Shown piece by piece: positions 16,766-25,623 of a stretch of 64,000 nt of DNA. Where the stretch lies: NCBI GenBank assembly GCA_902558075.1, contig CACECO010000001.1, forward strand, positions 62,001-126,000, in the 5' to 3' direction. Position 1 is the first letter of the stretch, and the number at the start of each line of letters is the position of its first letter. This DNA comes from an uncultured Litorivicinus sp. Its GTDB lineage: Bacteria > Pseudomonadota > Gammaproteobacteria > Pseudomonadales > Litorivicinaceae. The position numbers and the translations under genes are program-made. Below the pieces are notes generated by a model that made no database searches, was not told the DNA's origin, and saw only the letters and a list, made by a program, of their open reading frames with translations.

Positions 16766-17584
16766 TCAAGACTTTCCTAACCACCGATCCTGATCGACGA
16801 AGCGATCACGATCGCCCAAGGGACTCAATAAATCGGCCACAGGTTCTGAGTTACCGTTCTCGACGATTGACCTCAGGACCGACTCGGTCGCCTGAATGCA
16901 GGCCCGTTGAACATCGGACGGTACTATTATATACCGGTAGCCGAACTTCTCTAACAAATCTGGACTGGTGTATGGGGTTTTACCGCCGGGGAACATGTTG
17001 ATCAAGACCGGCACATCGAACAAACTGGGTATCAACTTGATCTGTTCGGCTGTTTCCGGGGCCTCAATAAAAACAACATCCGCGCCTGACTCAACCATTG
17101 CTTGTGCGCGCGAAATTGCTATGTCAAACCCTTCGATCGCAATCGCGTCAGTTCTTCCGATGATCAGGAAATCAGACGCTCGCCGGGCTTTTACTGCGGA
17201 CTCGACCTTACGGCACATCGAATCTTTTGAAATAAGTGACTTACCCTCAAGGTGGCCGCAACGTTTTGGGAAACTCTGGTCTTCAATATGTACGCCCTTG
17301 ATACCCGCCGCCTCAAACATTTGGACCATACGTCGAACGTGCTGGGTATCACCATACCCGGTGTCGCCGTCCGCAAAAACGGTCCCATCAAATGCACAAA
17401 CTATCGTCTCGAGTCTCGAGGCCATCTCAGTCATCGATACCAACCCAAGGTCCGGCAAACCAAAACTTCGCGCAATGGCACCCCCGCTGGCATATATCGC
17501 CTTGGCACCCACGTGTCTCGCGATCGACGCACCCAGCCCGTCATAGACACCGGGCAGGATAGTCAGTAGTTGCTGATCACTCAT
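16766..17584 (-). CDS. Isocitrate lyase / PEP mutase family C-C lyase
   Basis: The 272-residue protein is a member of the isocitrate lyase superfamily. It has LPGVYDGLGASIAR, the Mg-binding ADGDTGYG, HIEDQ, and the active-site loop KRCGHLEGK (residues 107-115) with the catalytic Cys109. KRCGH is seen in 2-methylisocitrate lyase, 2,3-dimethylmalate lyase and oxaloacetate decarboxylase-like members. It would cleave a substituted malate or isocitrate to pyruvate, glyoxylate or succinate plus a second acid. Together with the LeuCD-like hydratase it resembles the hydratase-lyase pair of dimethylmaleate degradation, an inference from family knowledge. It is divergent from tctC. Confidence 0.85.
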   Translation of the reverse strand: MSDQQLLTILPGVYDGLGASIARHVGAKAIYASGGAIARSFGLPDLGLVSMTEMASRLETIVCAFDGTVFADGDTGYGDTQHVRRMVQMFEAAGIKGVHIEDQSFPKRCGHLEGKSLISKDSMCRKVESAVKARRASDFLIIGRTDAIAIEGFDIAISRAQAMVESGADVVFIEAPETAEQIKLIPSLFDVPVLINMFPGGKTPYTSPDLLEKFGYRYIIVPSDVQRACIQATESVLRSIVENGNSEPVADLLSPLGDRDRFVDQDRWLGKS

Positions 17585-17597
17585 TTAACGCACCCAA

Positions 17598-17609
17598 ATT
17601 GTTGACAAA
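17598..17609. promoter_or_regulatory. Putative GntR operator, lyase/OCD promoter
   Basis: ATTGTTGACAAA is the reverse-complement orientation of the gntR-promoter motif with one arm mismatch. It lies 14 bp upstream of the lyase start, next to a TAAAAT minus-10 candidate at 17613-17618 on the minus strand. Confidence 0.5.
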
Positions 17610-17672
17610 AATTTTAGCGATCTACCGGATGTACAAAATTTCTATCGGGTTTTTCTAACAAAGAACCTAACT

Positions 17673-17684
17673 TGTGTTGACAAT
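17673..17684. promoter_or_regulatory. Putative GntR operator, tctCBA promoter
   Basis: TGTGTTGACAAT matches the motif in 10 of 12 bases and contains a TTGACA minus-35-like hexamer (17677-17682). It lies 82 bp before the tctC start, in the promoter region shared with the divergent lyase operon. Confidence 0.5.
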
Positions 17685-17765
17685 ATACACTGCTTTCGTG
17701 ACTCTAGACCAAGGTATCCGAGATGCCTTTAGTTCGAACTTAAACCAATAATAAAGGGGAACAAA

Positions 17766-18758
17766 ATGATTCCTATTAATACTTTAAAGAAGACTACCTT
17801 TGCTGTCTGCGCAACCTTTGCGTTGTCGTCAACAGCGTTTGCGGCCTCCCATGGCGACAAGAAGAAGGATGCTCCGGTTTGTGACAAGCCTATCGAAGTG
17901 GTCATCCACTCGTCTTATGGTGGTGGTACTGACGTTACTGCGCGGATGATGATGATTCGCTCTCGTCGCACACTAGACCAAGATATGTTCGTAATCAGTA
18001 AGCGTGGCGGATCTGGAGCCAAAGCGCAGAACTATGTCCTGTCCAAGCCTGCAGACGGATGTACCATCATGGCTCTAACCCAGTCCCACCTTTATACGAT
18101 GGTGCAGGGTAAATCAGACATGAAAATCGACGATATCGTCGGCGTAGCGCGCGCAATGGACGATCCCACATTCCTAGTTGTTGGCGCGAAGAGTAAATCT
18201 AAAACAATGGAGGACCTAATTGCGGCATCAAAGAAACGCACCCTGAATTTTGGTGTGGCACAGGTCGGTGGTACCGAGCATATTGGTCTCGCGCAGCTTT
18301 CAAAGGCAGCCGGTATCAAGTTTAAGGTGGTTCCGTTTGGCTCCGGTGGTGAGATGCTGCAGGCTCTCTTGTCTGGAGCGATCGACGCGACGTTACCGAA
18401 CGTGAGTGAGGCAGCAACATTAATCGCCGATGGTTCTGTCAGACCTCTTGTGCTACTCGCAGAAGAACGCCTACCAGACTACGCCGACGTCCGTACTTCC
18501 TATGAAATGGGTTACGAGGTTAAGACGTCTACAACCCGCGGATATGCAGTATTGGCTAAGACCCCAAGAGATAAGGTAGAGCAAATCTCTAAGGGGCTAG
18601 TTAAGGCAATGTCCCACGAGGTATTCGCAAATTACTTGGCTACCGCTGGTCTAAAAGTTGAGACAAGCGTTGCTGGTACTGACGTTTGGGATAAAGGCCT
18701 CAAAGCTGAGTACGCAAAAGCTGCAGAAGCTCTCAGAGAGCTTGGTATTGTTAAGTAA
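17766..18758 (+). CDS. tctC: Tripartite tricarboxylate transporter substrate-binding protein TctC
   Basis: The 330-residue protein has a signal peptide (LKKTTFAVCATFALSSTAFA, cleavage before ASHG). The TctC/Bug fold follows: PIEVVIHSSYGGGTDVTAR, GGSGAKAQNYVLSKPADGC, and PFGSGGEMLQALLSGAIDA. The ribosome site AAAGGGG lies about 7 nt ahead of the ATG. It would bind a carboxylate in the periplasm for TctAB. It leads the longest operon of the cluster, which also holds the SDR, MmgE/PrpD, CoA-transferase and crotonase genes. Confidence 0.92.
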   Translation: MIPINTLKKTTFAVCATFALSSTAFAASHGDKKKDAPVCDKPIEVVIHSSYGGGTDVTARMMMIRSRRTLDQDMFVISKRGGSGAKAQNYVLSKPADGCTIMALTQSHLYTMVQGKSDMKIDDIVGVARAMDDPTFLVVGAKSKSKTMEDLIAASKKRTLNFGVAQVGGTEHIGLAQLSKAAGIKFKVVPFGSGGEMLQALLSGAIDATLPNVSEAATLIADGSVRPLVLLAEERLPDYADVRTSYEMGYEVKTSTTRGYAVLAKTPRDKVEQISKGLVKAMSHEVFANYLATAGLKVETSVAGTDVWDKGLKAEYAKAAEALRELGIVK

Positions 18759-18776
18759 TATTCGAGGAGCACGTTG

Positions 18777-19307
18777 ATGGACAATCAAAACTCAACAGCT
18801 CCCTCGACCGATGGATCACGGGCCCTCGGGCTCGTGCATCCGGTCGACCTTGCTGTAACAGCAATCATCCTCGCTGGGGTGGCGTATCTCTTCTACGAGA
18901 CCACGCAATTTGACGAGGTATCTCCGTTATTCGCTCAAAACATCCAACCAGCGATGTACCCGCAACTGCTGCTATGGATTATCGCAGGGCTCGCCTGCTT
19001 CTTGCCGTTTGAGCATCTTCTGCTGGCGAAGAAGGGTAAGAATATCGACAAAGACCGTGCCGAATCAGTTCATCCACTTACGAAAATAACGATTACATTT
19101 TTGGTGGTGGTGGTGCTCGCATCGCCTTATCTAGGAATGTTGTTGACGATGATCACAATCTGTTTGGTGATGCCGCGCCTCTGGGGCTACAAAAATTTAG
19201 TTACGATTTTGTTGTTTGCGGGGATATTTCCAGTCGTTGTTTCATTAGTTTTCTCAAAAGTCCTTAGCGTCTATTTCGATTCTGGGATTTTCGGTATCAC
19301 CCTATAA
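18777..19307 (+). CDS. tctB: Tripartite tricarboxylate transporter small subunit TctB
   Basis: The 176-residue protein has four hydrophobic segments and the FAQNIQPAMYPQLLLW motif typical of TctB. I choose ATG 18777 because GAGGAG lies 7 nt upstream; the preceding in-frame TTG at 18774 is less likely. It sits between tctC and tctA as in known TTT operons. Confidence 0.88.
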   Translation: MDNQNSTAPSTDGSRALGLVHPVDLAVTAIILAGVAYLFYETTQFDEVSPLFAQNIQPAMYPQLLLWIIAGLACFLPFEHLLLAKKGKNIDKDRAESVHPLTKITITFLVVVVLASPYLGMLLTMITICLVMPRLWGYKNLVTILLFAGIFPVVVSLVFSKVLSVYFDSGIFGITL

Positions 19308-19329
19308 AAATTAAAAAGGCTCGAGTCAA

Positions 19330-20805
19330 ATGGACGCAATCATCGAAGGTTTTTCGCTTCTCATACAAATCGAAAATATTATCTTAATTACTCTGGGCGT
19401 TTTGATTGGGGTTCTAGTTGGGGCACTCCCGGGCCTCAGTTCACCGATGGCTATCGCCCTCCTGACACCCTTCACGATTCAGCTGGAACCGATCCCAGCC
19501 ATCGCCATGATGGCCGCGTTGTATTGTGCGGGGACTTTCGGTGGGTCTATTACAGCAATTTTGATTAATGCGCCTGGAGCACCCCCGGCCGTCGCCACTG
19601 CTCTAGATGGGTATCCGATGGCAAAACGTGGCGAGCCTGGTCGTGCCCTAGGTCTCGCGACAGTCTCTTCCGTTTCAGGTGGAATAATCAGTTTAATAGT
19701 ATTTATCGTTGCTGCTCCAACCTTGGCCGCTGTCGCATTACAGTTTCGTCCACCTGAGTATTTTGCGCTGGCCGTCTTCGCGCTCTCAATGCTCGCGTCA
19801 ATGACTGGCAAGAGCTCTCTGCGTAACCTTATCTCTGGGGCGGTAGGCGTATTGTTAGCGACGGTCGGTATCCATCTCACGACCGGAGTCGAGCGCTTTA
19901 CCTTTGGGATCCCGGATCTCGATGAGGGCATCCACTTCGTACCTGTCCTTATTGGTCTCTTCGCTATGGGCGAGTTGCTTAGCCAATCAAGCACCCTCAA
20001 TAACGCTGTTGAGCGTATCGAAGCAAAAGCCATGAAGCTGCCTACCTCGACCGAGCTCAAAGAATTAAAGAATTGCATCCTTCGCTCGTCAGGGATCGGG
20101 ACGTTCATCGGGATTCTCCCTGCCGAAGGATCAACGGTCGCGGCAATCATTGGATATAACGAAGCCAAGCGCTTCAGCAAAAAGAAAGATGAGTTCGGAA
20201 CCGGGACACCTGAAGGAATCGTAGGCCCTGAGGCAGCAAATAATTCAGCAGCCGGGGGTGCCATGGTCCCAACACTAGCGCTCGGCATCCCTGGATCAGG
20301 ATCAACAGCCCTCATCTTGGCGGCACTGATTATGCACGGGTTTCGGCCTGGTCCCTACCTCCTAAATGAGACCCCAGAGTTTTTGTACGCGATTTTCGGT
20401 GCGATGCTTTTCGCGAACATTGCGTTCCTAGCGATCGGACTGGCTGGCGCTAAATTTTTCTCACTAGTCACGTTTATACCGAAGCAATTATTGTGGCCTG
20501 CGGTCTTTATATTCGCTGTTATCGGGGCCTACTCATCAAGCTCATCATTCGTTGACGTGTATGTGATGCTAGTCGCGGGCTTGATTGGATACTTCATGAA
20601 CCGCCATGGCTTCGGCGCTGCACCACTCGTAATGGGGTTGATCCTAGGAAAGATGGTCGAAGAAGCGTTTAGTCAGTCGATGATCATTTACGATAACAAC
20701 TTCCTTGCGCTAATGGAGAGCCCAATTGTTCTGTTTTTCTTCGCGCTAACCGCCGTAAATCTCTCAACACCGTTCTGGACAGGGTTCAGGAAGCGAAAGG
20801 CATGA
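19330..20805 (+). CDS. tctA: Tripartite tricarboxylate transporter large permease TctA
   Basis: The 491-residue protein has about 11-12 membrane segments and TctA hallmarks: GVLVGALPGLSSPMAIALL near the start and GPEAANNSAAGGAMVPTLAL followed by GIPGSGSTALILAAL in the second half. It overlaps the SDR gene as ATGA, which indicates joint translation of transport and enzyme genes. An antisense 278-codon frame over it is a shadow. Confidence 0.93.
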   Translation: MDAIIEGFSLLIQIENIILITLGVLIGVLVGALPGLSSPMAIALLTPFTIQLEPIPAIAMMAALYCAGTFGGSITAILINAPGAPPAVATALDGYPMAKRGEPGRALGLATVSSVSGGIISLIVFIVAAPTLAAVALQFRPPEYFALAVFALSMLASMTGKSSLRNLISGAVGVLLATVGIHLTTGVERFTFGIPDLDEGIHFVPVLIGLFAMGELLSQSSTLNNAVERIEAKAMKLPTSTELKELKNCILRSSGIGTFIGILPAEGSTVAAIIGYNEAKRFSKKKDEFGTGTPEGIVGPEAANNSAAGGAMVPTLALGIPGSGSTALILAALIMHGFRPGPYLLNETPEFLYAIFGAMLFANIAFLAIGLAGAKFFSLVTFIPKQLLWPAVFIFAVIGAYSSSSSFVDVYVMLVAGLIGYFMNRHGFGAAPLVMGLILGKMVEEAFSQSMIIYDNNFLALMESPIVLFFFALTAVNLSTPFWTGFRKRKA

Positions 20806-21542
20806 CACTCTCGACTTCCGTGGCGGTAGTCACTGGTTCCGCGCGAAATATTGGCCGGGCGACCGCCATAAAACTTGGAGAGCTTGGGTTTAATGTGGTG
20901 GTGCACACAAATAACGATGCCGAAAACCTCCAAAAAACTGCGGACCTAGTGAGACAAACCGGAGTGGAGTGTGCGACGGCAATTGGATCCTTAGATAATC
21001 CAGATACTGTTATTGCCCTAGACCGGGCGTGTAAGACTCTCGGTCACTGTCGGGTGCTTGTGAATAACGCCTCGGTCCGAAAAACCAAACCTTTTCTGGA
21101 GATGACGCTCGAAGAGTGGCGACAGGTTTTCCGTATTAACAGCGACGCTCAGTTTATTTGTACCCGACAATTCCTGCCCGATATGCTCGATTTAAAATGG
21201 GGACGAGTTATCTGCCTTGGTGGTCTGTCAGCCCACACAGGCGCACAAGAAAGGGCCGCAGTAGTCAGCTCTAAATCAAGCGTGCCCGGTCTGGTGCGAG
21301 CGTTGGCGGTAGAATTCGCTGATTCCGGAGTGACTTTTAATTGTGTGGTTCCGGGTCATATCGACACTCACCGAACCGCTGAAACAGGTGCTCGGTTGAA
21401 GCATCCAAGTTTTGATGGAAAAAGTGTTCCCTACGGGCATCCATCTGATATCGCCGCAGTGATTGGCATGTTAGTCGGACCCGATAGCGGATTCATCACC
21501 GGACAGACAATCCACGTGAACGGCGGAGCTTTCTTGCCATGA
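20802..21542 (+). CDS. Short-chain dehydrogenase/reductase-like protein without catalytic Tyr
   Basis: The 246-residue protein has the SDR cofactor motif TGSARNIG (residues 11-18), LVNNAS (86-91) and Ser143 (GGLSAH). The usual YxxxK motif reads VVSSK, with Val154 where the Tyr should be and Lys158 kept. Related SDRs carry HVVTAK at this place, so this is a recognised sub-branch rather than damage. The rest, including PGHIDT and the C-terminal TGQTIHVNGGAF, is intact. It may use another base or have a different chemistry. It overlaps tctA and the MmgE/PrpD gene, each as ATGA. Confidence 0.88.
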   Translation: MTLSTSVAVVTGSARNIGRATAIKLGELGFNVVVHTNNDAENLQKTADLVRQTGVECATAIGSLDNPDTVIALDRACKTLGHCRVLVNNASVRKTKPFLEMTLEEWRQVFRINSDAQFICTRQFLPDMLDLKWGRVICLGGLSAHTGAQERAAVVSSKSSVPGLVRALAVEFADSGVTFNCVVPGHIDTHRTAETGARLKHPSFDGKSVPYGHPSDIAAVIGMLVGPDSGFITGQTIHVNGGAFLP

Positions 21543-22921
21543 GATCTGCGATTCTTGCGGAACATATCGCCGCCATTTCCACTAGTCAAACTGCGAAAAT
21601 TCCAGAATCAGTCAGACAGATGTTGCAGCGAGTCACACTCGATGCGTATGGGCTTATGTTCTCTGCTCGCAACACAGACTACATTCAGGCAATTGAGTCA
21701 TCATGCATCGATAACGGAAACTCAACAGCTTTTGGTCATGGGTCACGCTTCACGATTCACGATGCTGCTCTAATCAACGGGACAGCGATACACGGAGAGG
21801 ATTTCGACGATACTTTCGAAGGGACTCCCGTCCACGTGTCGTCTGTCATCGTGCCGACAATCTTGGCAATCGCCGAACGTAAGGATGTCTCTCCAGACAC
21901 CTTTATAAAGTCGATGGCGTTCGGCGCCGAACTGATTTGTCGACTTGCTTTGGTTGCTCCAATGGCAATCCATCGCCAAGGATTCCATCCAACTGCGATA
22001 TTGGGAGCATTTGGCGCGAGCCTGACAGCATCAGTGGCATACGGGCTTAGTCCGCAGCAGACAGCGTCAGCGCTCGGAATCGTTGGTTCCATGGCCTCTG
22101 GCATCATTGAATACCTTGCCGAAGGGACGTGGACCAAGCGAATGCACCCTGGCTGGGCCGCCTCAGCAGGGATTAAATCTGCAGTAATAGCAAAAGCAGG
22201 TTTCAAGGGGCCACGCACTGTTTTCGAGGGTACTCATGGACTATTCAAGGGCTTTGCTTCGGAATCCATCACATCAGACTTCGGTCACCTAGAGTCATTT
22301 GGAGACGGTTGGGTTTCTGCGAGCCTTGCTTTTAAACCATATGCTTGTGGGACCATGACGCAGCCGTTTGTCGATTGCGCATTGCAAGCCTCAAATATCC
22401 TAAAATCTGAGAACATCAGAGAAATACATGCTCATGTCGGCGAAGGTACCGTGCATCGCCTTTGGGAACCACTCGAGGAAAAGAGAAATCCATCGACGCC
22501 CTACGGTGCGAAATTTTCTGTCCCATACTGCGTCTCAATCGGTTTCCTTGACGGGAAAGCGGGGTTAAATGAATTTACTGAACAACAACTTTCAAGAGAC
22601 GACATCCGATCACTCACTTCAAAAATCACCTACTCTGTCAACCCGGAAGATCCATATCCAAAAGAATATATGGGCTGGATTGATGTGATTGATGTCGAAG
22701 GAAATACGCACACATTCAAGCAGTCGTGTCTAAGAGGCGGCAAGCAAGAGCCGATGTCGCAGCAGGAGCTTGAAGGTAAGTTTATAAACAACCTGGTATT
22801 TGCAGGCCTCGTTAACCAGGAGATTGAGTCCGCGCGGGATTGCATCAACCAACTTTTCGACTCAACAAATAACATCCGAGAGTGTGTCAAAACGCTCGCA
22901 GTGATCGGGGAAAAATTATGA
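21539..22921 (+). CDS. MmgE/PrpD family protein
   Basis: The 460-residue protein is an MmgE/PrpD family member: HGEDFDDTFEGTPVHVSSVIVP, HRQGFHPTAILGAFGAS, EGTWTKRMHPGWAASAGI and KPYACGTM. The family includes 2-methylcitrate dehydratase, cis-aconitate decarboxylase and several carboxylate dehydratases or epimerases. It suggests that the substrate or an intermediate is a tricarboxylate or branched dicarboxylate. It overlaps both neighbours as ATGA. No prpB/prpC pair is adjacent, so this is not a standard methylcitrate operon. Confidence 0.88.
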   Translation: MRSAILAEHIAAISTSQTAKIPESVRQMLQRVTLDAYGLMFSARNTDYIQAIESSCIDNGNSTAFGHGSRFTIHDAALINGTAIHGEDFDDTFEGTPVHVSSVIVPTILAIAERKDVSPDTFIKSMAFGAELICRLALVAPMAIHRQGFHPTAILGAFGASLTASVAYGLSPQQTASALGIVGSMASGIIEYLAEGTWTKRMHPGWAASAGIKSAVIAKAGFKGPRTVFEGTHGLFKGFASESITSDFGHLESFGDGWVSASLAFKPYACGTMTQPFVDCALQASNILKSENIREIHAHVGEGTVHRLWEPLEEKRNPSTPYGAKFSVPYCVSIGFLDGKAGLNEFTEQQLSRDDIRSLTSKITYSVNPEDPYPKEYMGWIDVIDVEGNTHTFKQSCLRGGKQEPMSQQELEGKFINNLVFAGLVNQEIESARDCINQLFDSTNNIRECVKTLAVIGEKL

Positions 22922-24108
22922 CACTACCTATTGCATCAACAGCCCTAGACGGTATTCGGGTCATTGATCTATCGCGTGTACGCTCTGGCCCTACGGCTGT
23001 AAGACAATTTGCAGATTGGGGAGCAGACGTCATAAAAATCGAGCCTCCGGAGTCTGTTGAACCAGACGGAACACTTGGGGCTGGGCGTAGCACTGCAGAT
23101 TTTCAAAATCTACAAAGAAATAAACGAAGCATGACCCTCAATTTAAAATCCGAAGAAGGAGTCCGGATTTTAAAAAAACTAATCAAAACAGCCGACGTAG
23201 TCATCGAAAACTTCCGCCCAGACGTTAAAGATCGTCTTGGACTTGATTACGAAAGCCTCAAAGAAATTAATCCCAGAATCATTCTCGGCAGCATTTCCGG
23301 TTTTGGTCAGGATGGCCCTTATGCCAAAAGACCCGGATTTGATCAAATCGCTCAAGGCATGGGCGGTTTAATGTCAATCACGGGTGAACCAGGTCAAGGG
23401 CCCATGCGAGTAGGAATTCCGATCGCCGACTTATGCGCGGGGCTCTTTTGCGCAATGGGTATCCTAACGGCATTGTTAGAGCGTAATCAGTCCGGGGAAG
23501 GACAATGGGTGCAAACCAGCCTCCTTCAGTCACAAATCTTTATGCTCGATTTTCAGGCCGCTCGTTGGTTGACGCGAGGCGAAATCCCAAGGCAAGCAGG
23601 CAATGATCATCCAACCAGTATCCCAACAGGAGTCTTTCCGACAACCAATGGCTCCATCAATATTGCTTGTGCAGGAGAAGCGATTTGGCAGCGTTGCGCT
23701 AAAGCACTGGATCACCCTGATTGGATTGATGATCCGCGATTTTTGCAAAACGCAGATCGCTCAAAGAATCGAAAAATCCTCAACGCACTCATTGCTGAAA
23801 TTACGATGACGAATACATCGGAGCACTGGGTGGAAACTCTTCTTGAGGCTGGAGTGCCGACCGGACCCATCTATTCGGTCGATCAAGTTTTTGCAGATCC
23901 ACAGGTCAAGCATTTAGGAATTGCTGCCAAGGCACTCGGGACTATCCCGTTTGGTGATACACAGCTCGTGGGACAACCGTTCTCGATGAATCGAACTCCG
24001 AGTTCGATTGTCTCCCCGCCCCCTAGCCGAGGCCAGCATACTGAAGACATACTTGCCGAACTTGGCATTGGTGACTCAGGGTCGCTCAAACAAAATAATG
24101 TGATTTAA
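22918..24108 (+). CDS. Family III CoA-transferase (CaiB/BaiF type)
   Basis: I take ATG 22918, which overlaps the preceding stop as ATGA. The 396-residue protein begins LDGIRVIDLSRVRSGP. Family marks include FADWGADVIKIEPP, VIENFRPDVKDRLGLDY and RPGFDQIAQGMGG, where Asp142 is the catalytic carboxylate that forms the CoA anhydride. It would move CoA between two carboxylic acids, probably activating the imported acid with succinyl-CoA or an internal donor. The crotonase-like gene follows 14 bp later. Confidence 0.9.
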   Translation: MTLPIASTALDGIRVIDLSRVRSGPTAVRQFADWGADVIKIEPPESVEPDGTLGAGRSTADFQNLQRNKRSMTLNLKSEEGVRILKKLIKTADVVIENFRPDVKDRLGLDYESLKEINPRIILGSISGFGQDGPYAKRPGFDQIAQGMGGLMSITGEPGQGPMRVGIPIADLCAGLFCAMGILTALLERNQSGEGQWVQTSLLQSQIFMLDFQAARWLTRGEIPRQAGNDHPTSIPTGVFPTTNGSINIACAGEAIWQRCAKALDHPDWIDDPRFLQNADRSKNRKILNALIAEITMTNTSEHWVETLLEAGVPTGPIYSVDQVFADPQVKHLGIAAKALGTIPFGDTQLVGQPFSMNRTPSSIVSPPPSRGQHTEDILAELGIGDSGSLKQNNVI

Positions 24109-24122
24109 AGGTGTGAAACTTT

Positions 24123-24905
24123 ATGGACAAAATGCTTTCAAAGATTGAGGGCTCGATTGGATATCTGATTTTCAATAACCCCGAAAAACACAACGCTGTA
24201 TCGCTCGAGATGTGGGATGCGACAGATGCGATTCTCGATCAATTTGAATCTAATCCAGACGTACGTGTTGTCGTACTGACAGGCGCCGGTGGAAAATCTT
24301 TTGTAAGTGGTGCAGATATCTCCAAATTCGAAAAAGAGCGCGGTTCCGCTGAGGCAACGAAACATTACAATACACGCATCCGCGCAATCTACGAGCGCAT
24401 CGATCATTTCCCTAAGCCGACCATCGCTCAAGTTGACGGATACTGTATCGGCGGCGGCCTCAACCTCGCCGTGTGTTGCGACATCCGAATCTGTTCTACC
24501 AAATCAAAGTTTGCGATGCCTGCCGCCAGGTTAGCATTGGGTTATCCATTCCCTGCCATTCAACGATTAATCCATGCAATCGGCGCCTCCAATGCAAAAT
24601 ATTTGATGTTTACCGCGGACCATATCGATGCAGACACTGCATTTCGCATGGGGTTCGTTCAATCGATTCATGACGAAACGACCCTCGAAAATGAAGTGGC
24701 AACGCTAGCCAACCAAATCGGGGCAAATGCACCCTTGACTGTCAAGGCCATGAAATTCATTGCAACACAGGTGTTGACTGAACCCGAAAATCGAAATTTA
24801 GAGCAATGCGACGCACTGGTCGATGCGTGTTTTAACAGCACAGATTATAAAGAGGGCCGTACAGCCTTCATGGAGAAACGCTCTCCTAATTTTAAAGGCT
24901 GCTGA
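24123..24905 (+). CDS. Crotonase-superfamily protein lacking both hydratase glutamates
   Basis: The 260-residue protein has the crotonase fold: AGGKSFVSGADISKF gives the first part of the oxyanion hole and GYCIGGGLNLAVCCDIRI the second. The two catalytic Glu of enoyl-CoA hydratase are replaced by Asn114 (GGGLN) and Ala134 (MPAARL). It is therefore probably not a standard hydratase. Isomerase, decarboxylase, hydrolase or retro-Claisen activity is possible. It is the last gene of the tct operon, convergent with gntR 6 bp away. Confidence 0.88.
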   Translation: MDKMLSKIEGSIGYLIFNNPEKHNAVSLEMWDATDAILDQFESNPDVRVVVLTGAGGKSFVSGADISKFEKERGSAEATKHYNTRIRAIYERIDHFPKPTIAQVDGYCIGGGLNLAVCCDIRICSTKSKFAMPAARLALGYPFPAIQRLIHAIGASNAKYLMFTADHIDADTAFRMGFVQSIHDETTLENEVATLANQIGANAPLTVKAMKFIATQVLTEPENRNLEQCDALVDACFNSTDYKEGRTAFMEKRSPNFKGC

Positions 24906-24911
24906 TAAGGA

Positions 24912-25589
24912 TTAAGATTGGAGCCCCTCACTGACGGACTGTAATTCGATCGCTGTCATCAATCGTTGTTTTGCGGTCATCACATGATTTCGCATTGCGA
25001 GCCCGGCTTTTACTGGATCACGCTGCGCAATTGCCTCAAGTATTAGCGCATGTTCAGCATTGGATACATCCATGGATCCTTGCTGAATTAAGCCTTTGCG
25101 TCGAAACAGATGCAATTCCTTTACAAGGGCAAGATACATCTGTGTCAGTCGTTCACTACCGCTCATTTCCAATAACTTTTCATGGAAAGCTAAGTTCTCT
25201 GGATAATAGGCCTCAAAGTCATCCGCCCGAACCGCCTTATCCAATCTGGCATGTATATCCCATAGCTCCTTAATCTGCTGTTCCGTCCCATGAGTCGCAG
25301 CAAGCTGCCCGATTAGCTGATCAAGGAACGCACGAATATCGTAAACCTCGAGCGCTTGACGTACGTCCATTTTACGGACAAACACGCCCCTGTTCGGTAC
25401 AGCAGTCAGCAAACCAGCCTGTACCAGACCCTTACAAGCCTCCCGAATCGGCCCCCGACTCGTTCCAAACATTTCAGCCAACTCAACTTCGTTCAGCTTG
25501 TCTCCACCTTGCAACTTGCCTTGCAGAACGAGGTCTTCAATTTTTTTCTGAACTGCAATCGACAGGCCTGTAGTGAGAAAGTCCGACAT
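24912..25589 (-). CDS. GntR/FCD-family transcriptional regulator
   Basis: I choose ATG 25589, which has GGAGG four bases upstream; a longer frame to 25724 begins with unrelated hydrophobic residues. The 225-residue protein has a winged HTH (residues 1-70: LNEVELAEMFGTSRGPIREA) and an all-helical FCD ligand domain. The metal and effector region includes DIRAFLDQLI, ENLAFHEKLL and the C-terminal MRNHVMTAKQRL. Such proteins usually repress acid catabolic operons and release on binding the acid. Its promoter carries the best copy of a motif also found before four other transcription units in 11.7-17.7 kb, so it is the likely cluster regulator. Confidence 0.92.
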   Translation of the reverse strand: MSDFLTTGLSIAVQKKIEDLVLQGKLQGGDKLNEVELAEMFGTSRGPIREACKGLVQAGLLTAVPNRGVFVRKMDVRQALEVYDIRAFLDQLIGQLAATHGTEQQIKELWDIHARLDKAVRADDFEAYYPENLAFHEKLLEMSGSERLTQMYLALVKELHLFRRKGLIQQGSMDVSNAEHALILEAIAQRDPVKAGLAMRNHVMTAKQRLMTAIELQSVSEGLQS

Positions 25590-25623
25590 GGTCCTCCAAA
25601 TCCCTGCGCCATCAATTTTATAA

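Noticed and set aside
16968..17546. 192-codon plus-strand frame
   Set aside because: It is antisense to the isocitrate-lyase-family gene and has shadow-type composition rich in Ser, Pro and Ala.
19479..20315. 278-codon minus-strand frame
   Set aside because: It is antisense to tctA, which has strong family motifs; no ribosome site and no recognisable product.
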